Notes: generated by a model from the letters alone, not told the origin. Shown: positions 8,447 to 16,558, numbered from the stretch's first letter. The stretch is DNA of 64,000 bases from Halobacillus litoralis (GCF_020171725.1 NZ_JAIVAJ010000002.1:434001-498000); one strand, 5' to 3'. Made by a program: numbers and translations.

Positions 8447-8983
8447 ATGAAAACGGGAATTATCCTTTATGATCGGTTCAGCGAATATGAATTGTCTGTT
8501 GCCCTTTCTGTTTTACAGCAGGGTGGAAAGGAGGTCGTGTTCATTGGTCTTACTTCTGCAATGGTCAAAGGAGAAGCAGGTCTCCCATGTCTCCCGGAAA
8601 CAACGGTTCGCACGGTCGACGTCCGCTCACTGGACAGCCTTCTTCTTCCTGGTGTGGACGACATGGAACACCTTGTCGATCACCTTGGGTTAAACGAGTT
8701 TCTAAAAGAATTTTCTAATGACGAAAGATGGATAGGGGCGATTTCCAGTGCGCCGTACTTTTTAGCAAAAGCAGGGTTATTAAAAGGAAAATCCTTCACT
8801 TGTGGACTGGATGAGGGACAAAGAAGTTTTCTTGGAGTATTTGATCATGCGTTCTATCGTGACAAGCCGGTAGTAGTGGATTCCAGGATTGTAACGGCTC
8901 GCGGGTCGTCATTTATTGAATTTGCCCTCACCTTTGCAGACGTTCTTGGCTTAGAAGTAGACGAGAGCTGGTATCGAACCTAA
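8447..8983 (+). CDS. DJ-1/PfpI-like protein with Ser in place of the elbow Cys
   Basis: A 178-residue protein of the class-I glutamine amidotransferase-like fold. It shows the family N-terminus (MKTGIILYDRFSEYEL, with Glu13 and Glu15), the LLLPGV strand and the nucleophile-elbow segment IGAISSAPYFLAKAGLLKG. In active DJ-1/PfpI/YajL proteins the elbow reads A-I-C-x-x-P; here Ser100 occupies the cysteine position. The protein may therefore lack Cys-based protease, deglycase or redox chemistry and could be a ligand-binding or regulatory homologue. The start has a GAGGGGGG site five to ten bases upstream. Confidence 0.75.
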   Translation: MKTGIILYDRFSEYELSVALSVLQQGGKEVVFIGLTSAMVKGEAGLPCLPETTVRTVDVRSLDSLLLPGVDDMEHLVDHLGLNEFLKEFSNDERWIGAISSAPYFLAKAGLLKGKSFTCGLDEGQRSFLGVFDHAFYRDKPVVVDSRIVTARGSSFIEFALTFADVLGLEVDESWYRT

Positions 8984-8997
8984 TAAATATGGAATTT

Positions 8998-9030
8998 AAA
9001 ACGGAAGACGCAGGGAGCGTCTTCCGTTTT
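8998..9030. terminator. Bidirectional terminator between the DJ-1-like gene and the MFS gene
   Basis: AACGGAAGACGC pairs with GCGTCTTCCGTT around a short loop. T runs follow on both strands, so it can serve both convergent genes. Confidence 0.88.
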
Positions 9031-9031
9031 A

Positions 9032-10474
9032 TTATGCTTCTTTATATTGCTTTTGTTGATCAGAGGACGGCTGTTCCATCTCTTCTTCTGGAGGCGTTGT
9101 TTTCTTTACGAACCCAGCTAAGATCAAAGCGATAAGTGAAATGCCGGCTACGACCATGAAGGCCGTGTTCACACCGTAAATCCCCGGGTAATCAATCGCC
9201 GGAGAGTTTTTGGCGGTTTCTTCTGTCGTCGTCATGACTGTTACTAAGATCGCGGTTCCGACAGATGCAGCCACCATCCGCATCGTATTGCTCATGGCTG
9301 CGCCGTGTGGAATCAACTTCTTAGGCAGCTGGTTCAAACCTGCTGTTGTGACAGGCATCATAACCATAGATAGGCCGAACATTCGAATCGCATAAAGGAT
9401 TGTGATCGTCCAGAACGTCGTTTCAATCGTTAAGAAAGAAAAGGCGACCGATGCTCCTGTAATAATCGTTAACCCTGTAATGGATAGAAGCCTCGCTCCG
9501 ATCCGATCAAAAATACGACCGGTAATCGGCGACATAAAGGCAACAATCACTGCACCCGGAAGCAGGGCAAGTCCGGATTCATAAGCAGAAAAGTCACGCA
9601 TGTTCTGCATGTACAGAGGAACCAGCGTTTCGGCACCAATCAATCCTAAGAAGGCGATCATCGCAATGACAGTCGAAATGGCGAATATCGGGTACTTGAA
9701 CACCCTGAACTCAAGCATTGGGTGCTTCATTCTCAGCTGTCTCATGATGAAGGCGAACAGTGATGCAGCACCGACGGCTAACGTCGTGATCGTCCAGACA
9801 CTTCCCCAGCCGACGTTCCCTGCCAAAGTGAATCCATAAAGCAGACTTCCGAACCCGATAGATGAAAGAATGATAGAGAAGGGATCCACTTTAGGGTTGG
9901 ATAACTCGGTCACGTTTTTCAAAACGAAGTAGGCAAGGGCAATGATTAATAGTCCAAGCGGCAGTACGATCCAAAATAACAATCTCCAAGAATAGTTGGA
10001 CGTTACCCATCCGGAGAGTGCAGGGCCGATTGCCGGGGCGAATGAGATGACTAGACCGATATATCCCATCGCAGTCCCTCTTTTATTAACGGGAAAAATC
10101 ATTAAAAAGACGGTTTGCATAAGAGGGAGCATCACGCCCGCTCCGGCGGACTGCACGACTCTTCCTAATAGAAGGAATCCGAAATTCTGGGCTAACCCGC
10201 CCATTACAGTGCCGACTGTAAAGACACTCATTGCAGCAATGAATAATTGACGGGTGGTGAATTTTTCGATTAAGAAAGCACTGACTGGGATCATGACACC
10301 ATTCACCAACATAAAGACCGTCGTCAGCCACTGAGCGGTATTCGCTGTTATGTTCATCTCTTCCATAATCGGTGGAATGGCTGTGATCATCAATGTCTGG
10401 TTCAAAATGGTGATAAACGAACCGGCCAGTAATAGAGCGGCCATCAATATTTTGTTGTAGCCTGTATGGGGCAT
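9032..10474 (-). CDS. MFS drug exporter, DHA2 (14-helix) family
   Basis: A 480-residue transporter of the EmrB/QacA type: about fourteen hydrophobic helices, motif-A-like loops, a DHA2 N-terminal half (NQTLMITAIPPIMEEMNITANTAQWLTT) and motif C around GFLLLGRVVQSAGAGVMLPLMQT. These proteins export lipophilic drugs by proton antiport. The chosen ATG (10474) has CGGAGGTA upstream; an in-frame ATG at 10510 sits upstream of that site. A candidate promoter with two direct repeats lies upstream (10512-10587), hinting at regulation. No regulator gene adjoins it. Substrate unknown. Confidence 0.9.
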   Translation of the reverse strand: MPHTGYNKILMAALLLAGSFITILNQTLMITAIPPIMEEMNITANTAQWLTTVFMLVNGVMIPVSAFLIEKFTTRQLFIAAMSVFTVGTVMGGLAQNFGFLLLGRVVQSAGAGVMLPLMQTVFLMIFPVNKRGTAMGYIGLVISFAPAIGPALSGWVTSNYSWRLLFWIVLPLGLLIIALAYFVLKNVTELSNPKVDPFSIILSSIGFGSLLYGFTLAGNVGWGSVWTITTLAVGAASLFAFIMRQLRMKHPMLEFRVFKYPIFAISTVIAMIAFLGLIGAETLVPLYMQNMRDFSAYESGLALLPGAVIVAFMSPITGRIFDRIGARLLSITGLTIITGASVAFSFLTIETTFWTITILYAIRMFGLSMVMMPVTTAGLNQLPKKLIPHGAAMSNTMRMVAASVGTAILVTVMTTTEETAKNSPAIDYPGIYGVNTAFMVVAGISLIALILAGFVKKTTPPEEEMEQPSSDQQKQYKEA

Positions 10475-10511
10475 TGTGTGTACCTCCGATCGTAGAGTTA
10501 TCAATTCCACT

Positions 10512-10541
10512 ATTATACGCTTATTGCGTAAAAGGAAGCAA
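10512..10541 (-). promoter_or_regulatory. Candidate promoter of the DHA2 exporter
   Basis: On the minus strand TTGCTT (10541-10536), an 18-base spacer and TATAAT (10517-10512), about 38 bp upstream of the start codon. Confidence 0.5.
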
Positions 10542-10587
10542 CAGTAATATTTCGTGATTCGAAATTTTATAAATTTACAGTAATATT
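10541..10587 (-). repeat. Two direct repeats in the exporter promoter region
   Basis: The 11-mer ACAGTAATATT (AATATTACTGT on the transcribed side) occurs at 10541-10551 and 10577-10587, start to start 36 bp. The first copy abuts the -35 box. Spacing and position suggest a regulator-binding site, which is inference. Confidence 0.45.
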
Positions 10588-10604
10588 ATTATGTAAACAA
10601 TAAA

Positions 10605-10646
10605 CAAGAAAATAAAATAGACCTGAACGAATAGGTGTCAGGTCCA
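10605..10646 (-). terminator. Probable terminator of the 33-residue small ORF
   Basis: GACCTGA at 10620-10626 pairs with TCAGGTC at 10638-10644. On the minus strand the stem is followed by a T-rich stretch. Confidence 0.55.
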
Positions 10647-10695
10647 TCTATTGTTGAAGCTTTGTATGTGTAGGTAACCTTCCTCCATAGCCTGA

Positions 10696-10797
10696 CTATG
10701 CACTCTTCTTCACGACAGAATCCTGGCTGATCCCTTTCAACAAAATCATTTTATCCTCATTTGTCAGTTTACTCCAAATACCTGCCTGGATTTTCAT
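10696..10797 (-). CDS. Small ORF of 33 residues, unrecognised
   Basis: A short frame beginning MKIQAGIWSKLTNEDKMILL and ending VVKKSA. AGGAGG stands eight bases before the ATG, one of the better ribosome binding sites in the area, and a hairpin with a T-rich tail follows about 50 bp after the stop. The peptide is soluble, Lys-rich and lacks a signal or membrane segment, so a small cytoplasmic regulator is possible. I know no family for it. Support is the translation signals only. Confidence 0.45.
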   Translation of the reverse strand: MKIQAGIWSKLTNEDKMILLKGISQDSVVKKSA

Positions 10798-11131
10798 TCT
10801 TCACGCCTCCTAAAAAGGTTTGATGAACAGGCTGTGACGAAAGGACGGTTTTCTTCTGTGCTTATTATAAGATATACCGTCTTTTTCTGTACCGTAAACA
10901 TTTTTTCATCACCATAATTCGTGGCAGATTGCAAGCAAATTGAAAAGAAGCCCCCTTTTTGTCGAATGATCGGTTTTTCCATGAAGGAATGGTTTAAATA
11001 GGCGCACCTGTTGTCAAAAGCTGTCGGAAATTTTTCCATTAAAATGTTTGTTTTTTTCCATGTATAATGGAAATGATCATTCTTTAGTGGTTGATCACAT
11101 ATTAAATGGGAGAGGGAGTGTGAACGTTTTG
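10798..11131. other. Intergenic stretch holding two divergent promoter regions
   Basis: No gene is supported here. A TATAAT at 11063-11068 lies inside an inverted repeat, TTTCCAT (11055-11061) and ATGGAAA (11067-11073), and probably serves the dipeptidase gene; a TTAAAA 18 bp upstream is a weak -35. The repeat over the -10 box could be an operator. Confidence 0.45.
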
Positions 11132-12163
11132 ATGAAATGGATAGATGGTCATAACGACACGATCACAAGGGTCGAAAATGTGGAAGAGTTCATAAAAGGG
11201 AATCATAACACTCATATTGACCTGCCGAGAGCAAGGCGTGCAGGACTTGGTGCTGGATTCTTCGCCATGTTCAGTCCGAATGATGAGGGAATGCCTAAGT
11301 TCAGCGATTTTCAAAATGAAGAAGGCTACCAGTTCCCTTTACCAGATGCTTTGCCGATAGAGAAGAGTCAGCTGATGACAAACGAGTGGTTTTCCAGGTT
11401 GATTCAAGCTGAAAAACAGTCAGGTGGAGCTTTCACTTTAATTCGAAACACGGATGAATTGGAAGAATGCTTGACAGGAGACCGTTTAGGGGCAATTGTC
11501 CATATGGAAGGGGCTGAATCGATCGATACCGACCTAAACGCTCTAGATGTATATTATGAAGCCGGTTTACGTTCGCTTGGGATCGTATGGAGTCGGCCGA
11601 ATGCCTTTGCAACGGGTGTTCCTTACCACTTTCCTTCAACACCTGATCTGGGAGAAGGGTTGACCGAGGCAGGAAGACGACTGGTGAAAAAATGTAATGA
11701 ACTTGGGATCATGCTGGATTTATCTCATCTGAATGAAAAAGGGTTTTGGGATGTTGTGAAGCTATCGGATGCGCCGATTGTCGCGACTCATTCAAACGTA
11801 CATAAGCTTTGTCCGATTTCAAGAAATATAACGGACGAACAGTTGGATGCGATCGCTGCGTCTAACGGAGTCATTGGCGTGAGTTATGTTGTGAACATGC
11901 TCAGGGAAGATGGAAAGATCGATTCCGACGTCCCACTGACGGTGGTGACGGACCATATACGCTACGTCATCGATCGGATCGGCATTGATCATGTGGCTCT
12001 CGGTTCAGATTTTGATGGAGCGACGATTCCTGACTCGATTAAAGATGTCGGAGGGGTACAGGGGCTCCTTCAACACCTCCAGGCGGAAGGTCTGTCTGAT
12101 GACGATGTTAAGAAAATAGCTTACCAAAACTGGCTTCGCGTGTTGGAACATACGTGGAAGTAA
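11132..12163 (+). CDS. Membrane dipeptidase family (peptidase M19) protein
   Basis: A 343-residue metal-dependent dipeptidase of the renal dipeptidase family. Zinc ligands are visible in order: DGHND at the N-terminus, the MEGAES glutamate, LSHLN and THSNV histidines, and GSDFDGA near the end. The family hydrolyses dipeptides, including D-containing ones; Bacillus relatives are cytosolic. The frame is open from 11048, but that part covers the promoter. ATG 11132, TTG 11129 or GTG 11120 follow a GGGAGAGGGAG site; I take 11132 because it starts just before DGHND. Single gene with its own terminator. Confidence 0.87.
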   Translation: MKWIDGHNDTITRVENVEEFIKGNHNTHIDLPRARRAGLGAGFFAMFSPNDEGMPKFSDFQNEEGYQFPLPDALPIEKSQLMTNEWFSRLIQAEKQSGGAFTLIRNTDELEECLTGDRLGAIVHMEGAESIDTDLNALDVYYEAGLRSLGIVWSRPNAFATGVPYHFPSTPDLGEGLTEAGRRLVKKCNELGIMLDLSHLNEKGFWDVVKLSDAPIVATHSNVHKLCPISRNITDEQLDAIAASNGVIGVSYVVNMLREDGKIDSDVPLTVVTDHIRYVIDRIGIDHVALGSDFDGATIPDSIKDVGGVQGLLQHLQAEGLSDDDVKKIAYQNWLRVLEHTWK

Positions 12164-12179
12164 GATCATTGGTATAAAG

Positions 12180-12222
12180 TAAACACGGGAACGGCGCACA
12201 TGGGCGTCGTTCCCGTGTTTTT
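12180..12222. terminator. Bidirectional terminator between the dipeptidase and aldo/keto reductase genes
   Basis: AAACACGGGAACG pairs with CGTTCCCGTGTTT. T runs on both strands serve the convergent genes. Confidence 0.88.
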
Positions 12223-12226
12223 GTAT

Positions 12227-13156
12227 TTACCGGTGTTTGTCATATTGGATAGCGCGTGTCATCGATTGCAGCTCAGCAAACGCTTCATCTGTAAGGGCAG
12301 GGGCATCAAGGTAAGAAAGGTTGTCTTCCACCTGTTCGATTGAACTTGCTCCGAACACGGCGGACCCGACAGCAGGGTGCTTAAGAACGTATTGCAGGGC
12401 TAGAGCTGTTGGCGTTTTATCTCCTTGGGCATAATCTTTCCACTTTTCAGCGATTTCAACAACATCCTCCTGGCTGTAGGATAGAAAACCACTGTCCGCT
12501 TTTTTGCGAGCTACTTGAACGCCTTTCGAGGAGAGCATGCCTTTGGCTAATGGTCCTCTTGCCAGTACACTGATGTTTTGTTCATGAAGCAGGTCGAGGA
12601 CGTTTTCTTCCGGCCTGCGGTCTAAAGCATTGTACTGGCTCATCACACTTACGATATTCGACTTTTTCACAAATTCACGGATGACGTTCGGTCGGATGGA
12701 AGAGATGCCGTATTCTCTGATCAATCCTTCCTGCTTCAAATCTTCGAATGCCTCTATCGTTTCGTCTATCGGATCGTCTATCGTTCCTCCGTGAAGCTGA
12801 TAGAGGTCGATATAGTCTGTCCCGAGGCGCTTCAAGCTGTCCTTGATACCAGCTTTGATATGCTCTTTGGATGGGTCCCATGTCCAACCCTCTTCACCTG
12901 GTGTGAAGCGATTTCCTACCTTGGAACCGATAATCAAATCTTCGCGCCTGTTTCGGATCGCTTCGCCGACGATTTGTTCGTTCTTACCAAAGTCGTATAA
13001 ATCCGCTGTATCAAGGTAGTTGATGCCTGCATCAAGTGCGCGATCTATGATCGATTTGGCCTGTTCTTTATCTGTGCCGAGTGACATGCACCCTAAGCTT
13101 ATTTCTGATACGTGTAAATCTGAATGTCCTAACTGTCTTTTTTTCAATTGAACCAT
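12227..13156 (-). CDS. Aldo/keto reductase
   Basis: A 309-residue NADPH-dependent oxidoreductase with the AKR barrel. The catalytic tetrad appears as Asp in DTADLY, the Tyr of that motif, Lys in GSKVG and His in YQLHGG. The C-terminal AVFGASSIEQVEDN segment binds the cofactor phosphate. The physiological carbonyl substrate is unknown. The start at 13156 has AGGAG upstream; the longer frame (to 13225) would run into the nudF promoter region. It is divergent from nudF. Confidence 0.87.
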   Translation of the reverse strand: MVQLKKRQLGHSDLHVSEISLGCMSLGTDKEQAKSIIDRALDAGINYLDTADLYDFGKNEQIVGEAIRNRREDLIIGSKVGNRFTPGEEGWTWDPSKEHIKAGIKDSLKRLGTDYIDLYQLHGGTIDDPIDETIEAFEDLKQEGLIREYGISSIRPNVIREFVKKSNIVSVMSQYNALDRRPEENVLDLLHEQNISVLARGPLAKGMLSSKGVQVARKKADSGFLSYSQEDVVEIAEKWKDYAQGDKTPTALALQYVLKHPAVGSAVFGASSIEQVEDNLSYLDAPALTDEAFAELQSMTRAIQYDKHR

Positions 13157-13247
13157 CCTTTCTCCTACTAAGCATAACGAATCGTTCCTGAATTCAGCCA
13201 CTCCTATGATAAAATGATGGTACATTTTGTGTGAGAGGATGCTGAAG

Positions 13248-13793
13248 TTGAAAAAATTTGAAGAGAAAACCTATGAAAAACAAACGATTTATCAAGGGAA
13301 GATCGTGCAGCTTGATATCGATAGTGTTACTTTACCCGATGGGAACACCTCTAAACGAGAGTTGATTAAACACCCGGGTGCGGTCGCCGTCATTGCTCTC
13401 ACCGATGAGGGGAAACTCGTCGTTGTCGAGCAATACAGGAAGCCGATGGAAAAAAGTATGGTGGAGATACCAGCTGGAAAACTCGAACCGAATGAAGCAC
13501 CAGAGACGTGTGCCTTGAGAGAATTGGAAGAAGAGACAGGATACACGACCGATCATTTGGAGAAAATCACCTCCTTTTATACATCCCCGGGCTTTGCGGA
13601 TGAGATTGTACACTTGTACTTTACTGATCAAGTGAAGCCTTTGAAAGAGCGCCCAGCCGGCGATGAAGATGAGTTTGTCGAGCTGATGGAATTAACGCTT
13701 GAGGAAGCGGAGCAGATGGAGAAAGACGAACGCATCCATGATGCCAAAACGGCTTATGCGCTTCTTTACTGGAAACTTCGTGGTACCAAGTGA
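13248..13793 (+). CDS. nudF: ADP-ribose pyrophosphatase NudF
   Basis: A 181-residue Nudix hydrolase that splits ADP-ribose into AMP and ribose 5-phosphate. The Nudix box runs from GKLEPNEAPE to REL-EEETGY with all metal-binding glutamates present, and TSPGFADEIVH is typical of the NudF subgroup. The N-terminus MKKFEEKTYEKQ aligns with that of B. subtilis NudF if TTG at 13248 is the start, with GAGAGG nine bases before it; ATG 13239 would abut that site. The stop codon overlaps the GTG start of the next gene, which suggests coupling with a DNA-repair protein. Confidence 0.9.
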   Translation: MKKFEEKTYEKQTIYQGKIVQLDIDSVTLPDGNTSKRELIKHPGAVAVIALTDEGKLVVVEQYRKPMEKSMVEIPAGKLEPNEAPETCALRELEEETGYTTDHLEKITSFYTSPGFADEIVHLYFTDQVKPLKERPAGDEDEFVELMELTLEEAEQMEKDERIHDAKTAYALLYWKLRGTK

Positions 13794-14953
13794 GGACGTT
13801 TTTTGCCGATCTGCACATTCACATAGGTCGTGACTGGAATGGGAGCCCGGTGAAAATAACGGGCTCCAAGTCGCTTACAGTCCACAACATATTAATGGAA
13901 GCAAGCCGGACGAAGGGACTTGATCTCATCGGAATCATTGATGCACAGGCTCCAGCTGTCATGGATGAAATTGAGTCCTTAATTCAAACAGGGCAGGCTT
14001 CTGAATTAGAAGAAGGGGGCATCTCCTTTGAACAGACGGTGCTGCTTCTCGGTTCGGAAGTGGAAATCTATGATGCGTCGTGCAGTGGGCCTTTACATGT
14101 GCTTTGTTATTTTCCAACTATCGAAAAAATGAGGGCTTATCGTGAATGGCTCTCTGCCAAGATGAAAAATACGGGCTTGAGTACGCAGCGGTTTTACGGA
14201 ACAGGCAGGGAACTGCAGGAATATGTCCATAAGAACGGTGGTTTGTTTATTCCAGCTCACATTTTCACACCTTTCAAAAGTTTATACGGAAAAGGGGTCA
14301 AGCAGTCGCTGAAAGAAGTCTTTCACCCTGAATGGATCGATGCAGTGGAGTTGGGCTTGAGTGCAGATACATCCATGGCAAATCAGATCAAAGAGTTGGA
14401 ACCGTACCCTTACGTGACGAATTCGGATGCCCACTCTTTAGGAAACCTTGGTCGCGAGTATCAGAAACTATCTCTTAGGCACCCGTCCTTCCAGGAACTG
14501 AAATGGGCGCTGAACGAACAGAATGATCGAAGGGTTGTATCGCACTACGGCTTGGATCCGAGGATGGGGAAGTATCACCAGACGGTGTGTGGGAATTGCC
14601 ACGAAGAACTGGACCCGGATGCAAAGACATGTTTCCGTTGTGGTTCTAAAAAGGTCATCAAAGGGGTTGCGGACCGGATTGTCGAGCTGAAATCTGAGGT
14701 TCCTCAAACACGTCACAGGCCTCTGTATGTGCACCAGGTCCTCTTGTCTTCGATACCAGGAATCGGTCCGAAAACGTATAATAGGCTGATTGATACCTTT
14801 GAATCGGAAATGAACGTTATTCATCATGCCGATTCTGAAGAAGTGAGGAAGGTCATGCCGAATCACTCCTGGGAAATTCTAATGAAAATGAGAAAAGGCC
14901 AGCTTTCCGTGAAACCTGGCGGTGGGGGGACCTACGGAACCATCATGGGATGA
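13790..14953 (+). CDS. yqxK: Endonuclease Q-like PHP-domain protein (TIGR00375 family)
   Basis: A 387-residue protein with the modules of endonuclease Q. A PHP metal site comes first: Asp7, His9 and His11 in DLHIHIGRD, then LLGSEVEIY, the PAHIF histidine and NSDAHS. A four-cysteine zinc ribbon follows (CGNC then CFRC, about residues 268-285), then a helix-hairpin-helix DNA-binding motif (SIPGIGPKTYNRLI). EndoQ enzymes, known from Thermococcales and Bacillus pumilus, nick 5' of deaminated bases (hypoxanthine, uracil) and abasic sites. GTG at 13790 overlaps the nudF stop (GTGA). The activity is inferred from domain order; the gene symbol is by synteny with B. subtilis. Confidence 0.82.
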   Translation: MRTFFADLHIHIGRDWNGSPVKITGSKSLTVHNILMEASRTKGLDLIGIIDAQAPAVMDEIESLIQTGQASELEEGGISFEQTVLLLGSEVEIYDASCSGPLHVLCYFPTIEKMRAYREWLSAKMKNTGLSTQRFYGTGRELQEYVHKNGGLFIPAHIFTPFKSLYGKGVKQSLKEVFHPEWIDAVELGLSADTSMANQIKELEPYPYVTNSDAHSLGNLGREYQKLSLRHPSFQELKWALNEQNDRRVVSHYGLDPRMGKYHQTVCGNCHEELDPDAKTCFRCGSKKVIKGVADRIVELKSEVPQTRHRPLYVHQVLLSSIPGIGPKTYNRLIDTFESEMNVIHHADSEEVRKVMPNHSWEILMKMRKGQLSVKPGGGGTYGTIMG

Positions 14954-15109
14954 GCTGAAACAGGATGACAAGGTGTGTTCTTTTTACCGCATTCGTTTCT
15001 CGCATCAGGTCTATCATGATCAATCTACTGAAATGAGGAAGAGTTGGTCTATTTATTCTTTCGATTTCATAGATTGGTGGTAGACCTGGTTGAGGAAAGG
15101 GTGTAAAGG

Positions 15110-15748
15110 ATGCAGCAAGGTGTGCGGGTAGCAAAACGAGATATTCAAAGCCACATGAATATTTTTGTATTCATTTTTGTCCTTTTTATAATGGGCATGA
15201 TTTTCGGGGCAGTGATTGTAAACAGTATGAATTTTGTTCAAAAGCAGGACCTGTTCTTTTATTTGAAACAGTTTTTTGAGCAGTCCATCATTACTGAGGG
15301 GTCGAGTAAGGCAACGCTGTGGAAAGATAGTGTGTTTTATCATGCTAAGTATATGCTGCTTTTGTTTCTCTTGGGGATCTCTGTCATCGGCATGCCGATC
15401 ATCACAGTGCTCCTTTTTATAAAGGGTCTTGTTGTTGGCTTTTCAGTCGGCTTTTTAGTCAACCAGATGGGATGGTACGGCTTATTCATTTCATCTGCTT
15501 CGATAGCACCGCAGAACATCATCATTATTCCAGTGTACTTAACAGCAGGGTCACTTGCGCTGATTTTCTCTTTGACGCTGTGTAAACAATTGTTCGTGCG
15601 CAGGGTGCATCAGCCCATACTCCCAGGACTGATGAGGTACAGTTTGATGTTCGTCGTGCTTCTTCTTGTTTTGATGGTGTCATCTACGGTTGAAGTGTTT
15701 TTCTCCAATACGGTTCTTGAGTATGTGTTAAGATGGATTTATAACTAG
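15110..15748 (+). CDS. spoIIM: Stage II sporulation protein M
   Basis: A 212-residue integral membrane protein with about five helices. It matches SpoIIM in the opening HMNIFVFIFVLFIMGMIFGAVIVNSMN and in the middle segment where SIAPQNIIIIPVYL is conserved. SpoIIM works with SpoIID and SpoIIP in the mother-cell membrane, remodelling septal peptidoglycan during engulfment. The ATG follows GAGGAAAGG. B. subtilis spoIIM is sigma-E controlled; a loose candidate (CATAGATT at 15068-15075) lies upstream. The neighbours nudF-yqxK before and fur after keep the B. subtilis order. Confidence 0.93.
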   Translation: MQQGVRVAKRDIQSHMNIFVFIFVLFIMGMIFGAVIVNSMNFVQKQDLFFYLKQFFEQSIITEGSSKATLWKDSVFYHAKYMLLLFLLGISVIGMPIITVLLFIKGLVVGFSVGFLVNQMGWYGLFISSASIAPQNIIIIPVYLTAGSLALIFSLTLCKQLFVRRVHQPILPGLMRYSLMFVVLLLVLMVSSTVEVFFSNTVLEYVLRWIYN

Positions 15749-15756
15749 AATTACGG

Positions 15757-15788
15757 CGATAATCATTATCATTTTAGAATCGTTATCA
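15757..15788. promoter_or_regulatory. Fur-box-like dyads upstream of fur
   Basis: CGATAATCATTATCA (15757-15771) fits the TGATAATNATTATCA Fur consensus except for the first base. A second half-site-like GAATCGTTATCA follows at 15777-15788. The site lies just upstream of the PerR-like box and sigma-A promoter of fur, suggesting autoregulation. Confidence 0.65.
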
Positions 15789-15797
15789 CCTTGTTAA

Positions 15798-15812
15798 TTA
15801 TAATGATTTTAA
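15798..15812. promoter_or_regulatory. PerR-box-like operator of fur
   Basis: TTATAATGATTTTAA differs at one position from the PerR consensus TTATAATNATTATAA. It ends two bases before the -35 box. PerR represses fur in B. subtilis. Confidence 0.65.
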
Positions 15813-15813
15813 T

Positions 15814-15842
15814 TTGACACTCTTTTCGCCTCTGATTATAAT
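15814..15842 (+). promoter_or_regulatory. Sigma-A promoter of fur
   Basis: TTGACA (15814-15819), 17-bp spacer, TATAAT (15837-15842): a full consensus match 35 bp before the start codon. Confidence 0.88.
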
Positions 15843-15876
15843 GAAAGAGTAGAAATGGCGAGGGAGGGACGAACCG

Positions 15877-16350
15877 ATGGAACACCGCATAGATAAAATT
15901 AAAAAGCAGCTCCATTCCCAGAGCTATAAACTTACGCCTCAACGGGAAGCGACTGTTCGTGTATTACTTGAAAACGAAACCGATCATTTGAGTGCTGAAG
16001 ACGTGTACCTCCTCGTGAAAGAGAAAGCACCTGAAATTGGTCTAGCAACGGTATATCGTACATTAGAATTATTATCCGAACTAAAAGTCGTCGATAAGAT
16101 AAACTTTGGAGACGGCGTTTCCAGGTACGATCTTCGCAAAGAGGGAGCAGAGCACTTCCACCACCACTTAGTCTGTATTGAGTGTGGGGCTGTGGAAGAG
16201 ATTGAAGATGACCTTTTAGGAGACGTTGAAAAAATCGTCGAAGGGCAGTGGGGATTTGAAGTGAAAGACCACCGTCTGACGTTTCATGGGATTTGCAAGG
16301 TATGCCAGAAGCAAGCAGTGGCGGCCTCATCCACCAACGAATCGAATTAA
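15877..16350 (+). CDS. fur: Ferric uptake regulator Fur
   Basis: A 157-residue iron-sensing repressor. An N-terminal winged helix (recognition region GLATVYRTLELL) is followed by the dimer domain with HFHHH (His93-His97) and two structural CxxC pairs, Cys100/Cys103 and Cys140/Cys143. Iron-bound Fur blocks siderophore and iron transport genes. Position after spoIIM and before yqzK-xerD is that of B. subtilis fur rather than its paralogues PerR or Zur. The upstream region combines a consensus promoter with Fur-like and PerR-like boxes. A terminator closes the single-gene unit. Confidence 0.95.
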   Translation: MEHRIDKIKKQLHSQSYKLTPQREATVRVLLENETDHLSAEDVYLLVKEKAPEIGLATVYRTLELLSELKVVDKINFGDGVSRYDLRKEGAEHFHHHLVCIECGAVEEIEDDLLGDVEKIVEGQWGFEVKDHRLTFHGICKVCQKQAVAASSTNESN

Positions 16351-16357
16351 TCGAACG

Positions 16358-16388
16358 GCCGCTATGATCGATACATAGTGGCTTTTTT
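16358..16388 (+). terminator. Terminator of fur
   Basis: GCCGCTATG pairs with CATAGTGGC around a seven-base loop, followed by six T. Confidence 0.88.
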
Positions 16389-16558
16389 ATTTTCAGATTC
16401 GCTTACTTAAGCATGACATTCTGAGTAGACGGGTCTCTCTAAATCTTTCGATGATCAGAACGTTCAAATTACATGAAAATGATTTACAAACGAAAATAAA
16501 TCGTGTACGTTAAACGTAGAGGCAGGTTTCATGTATAGTTCGACCTGTTATGGGCATA

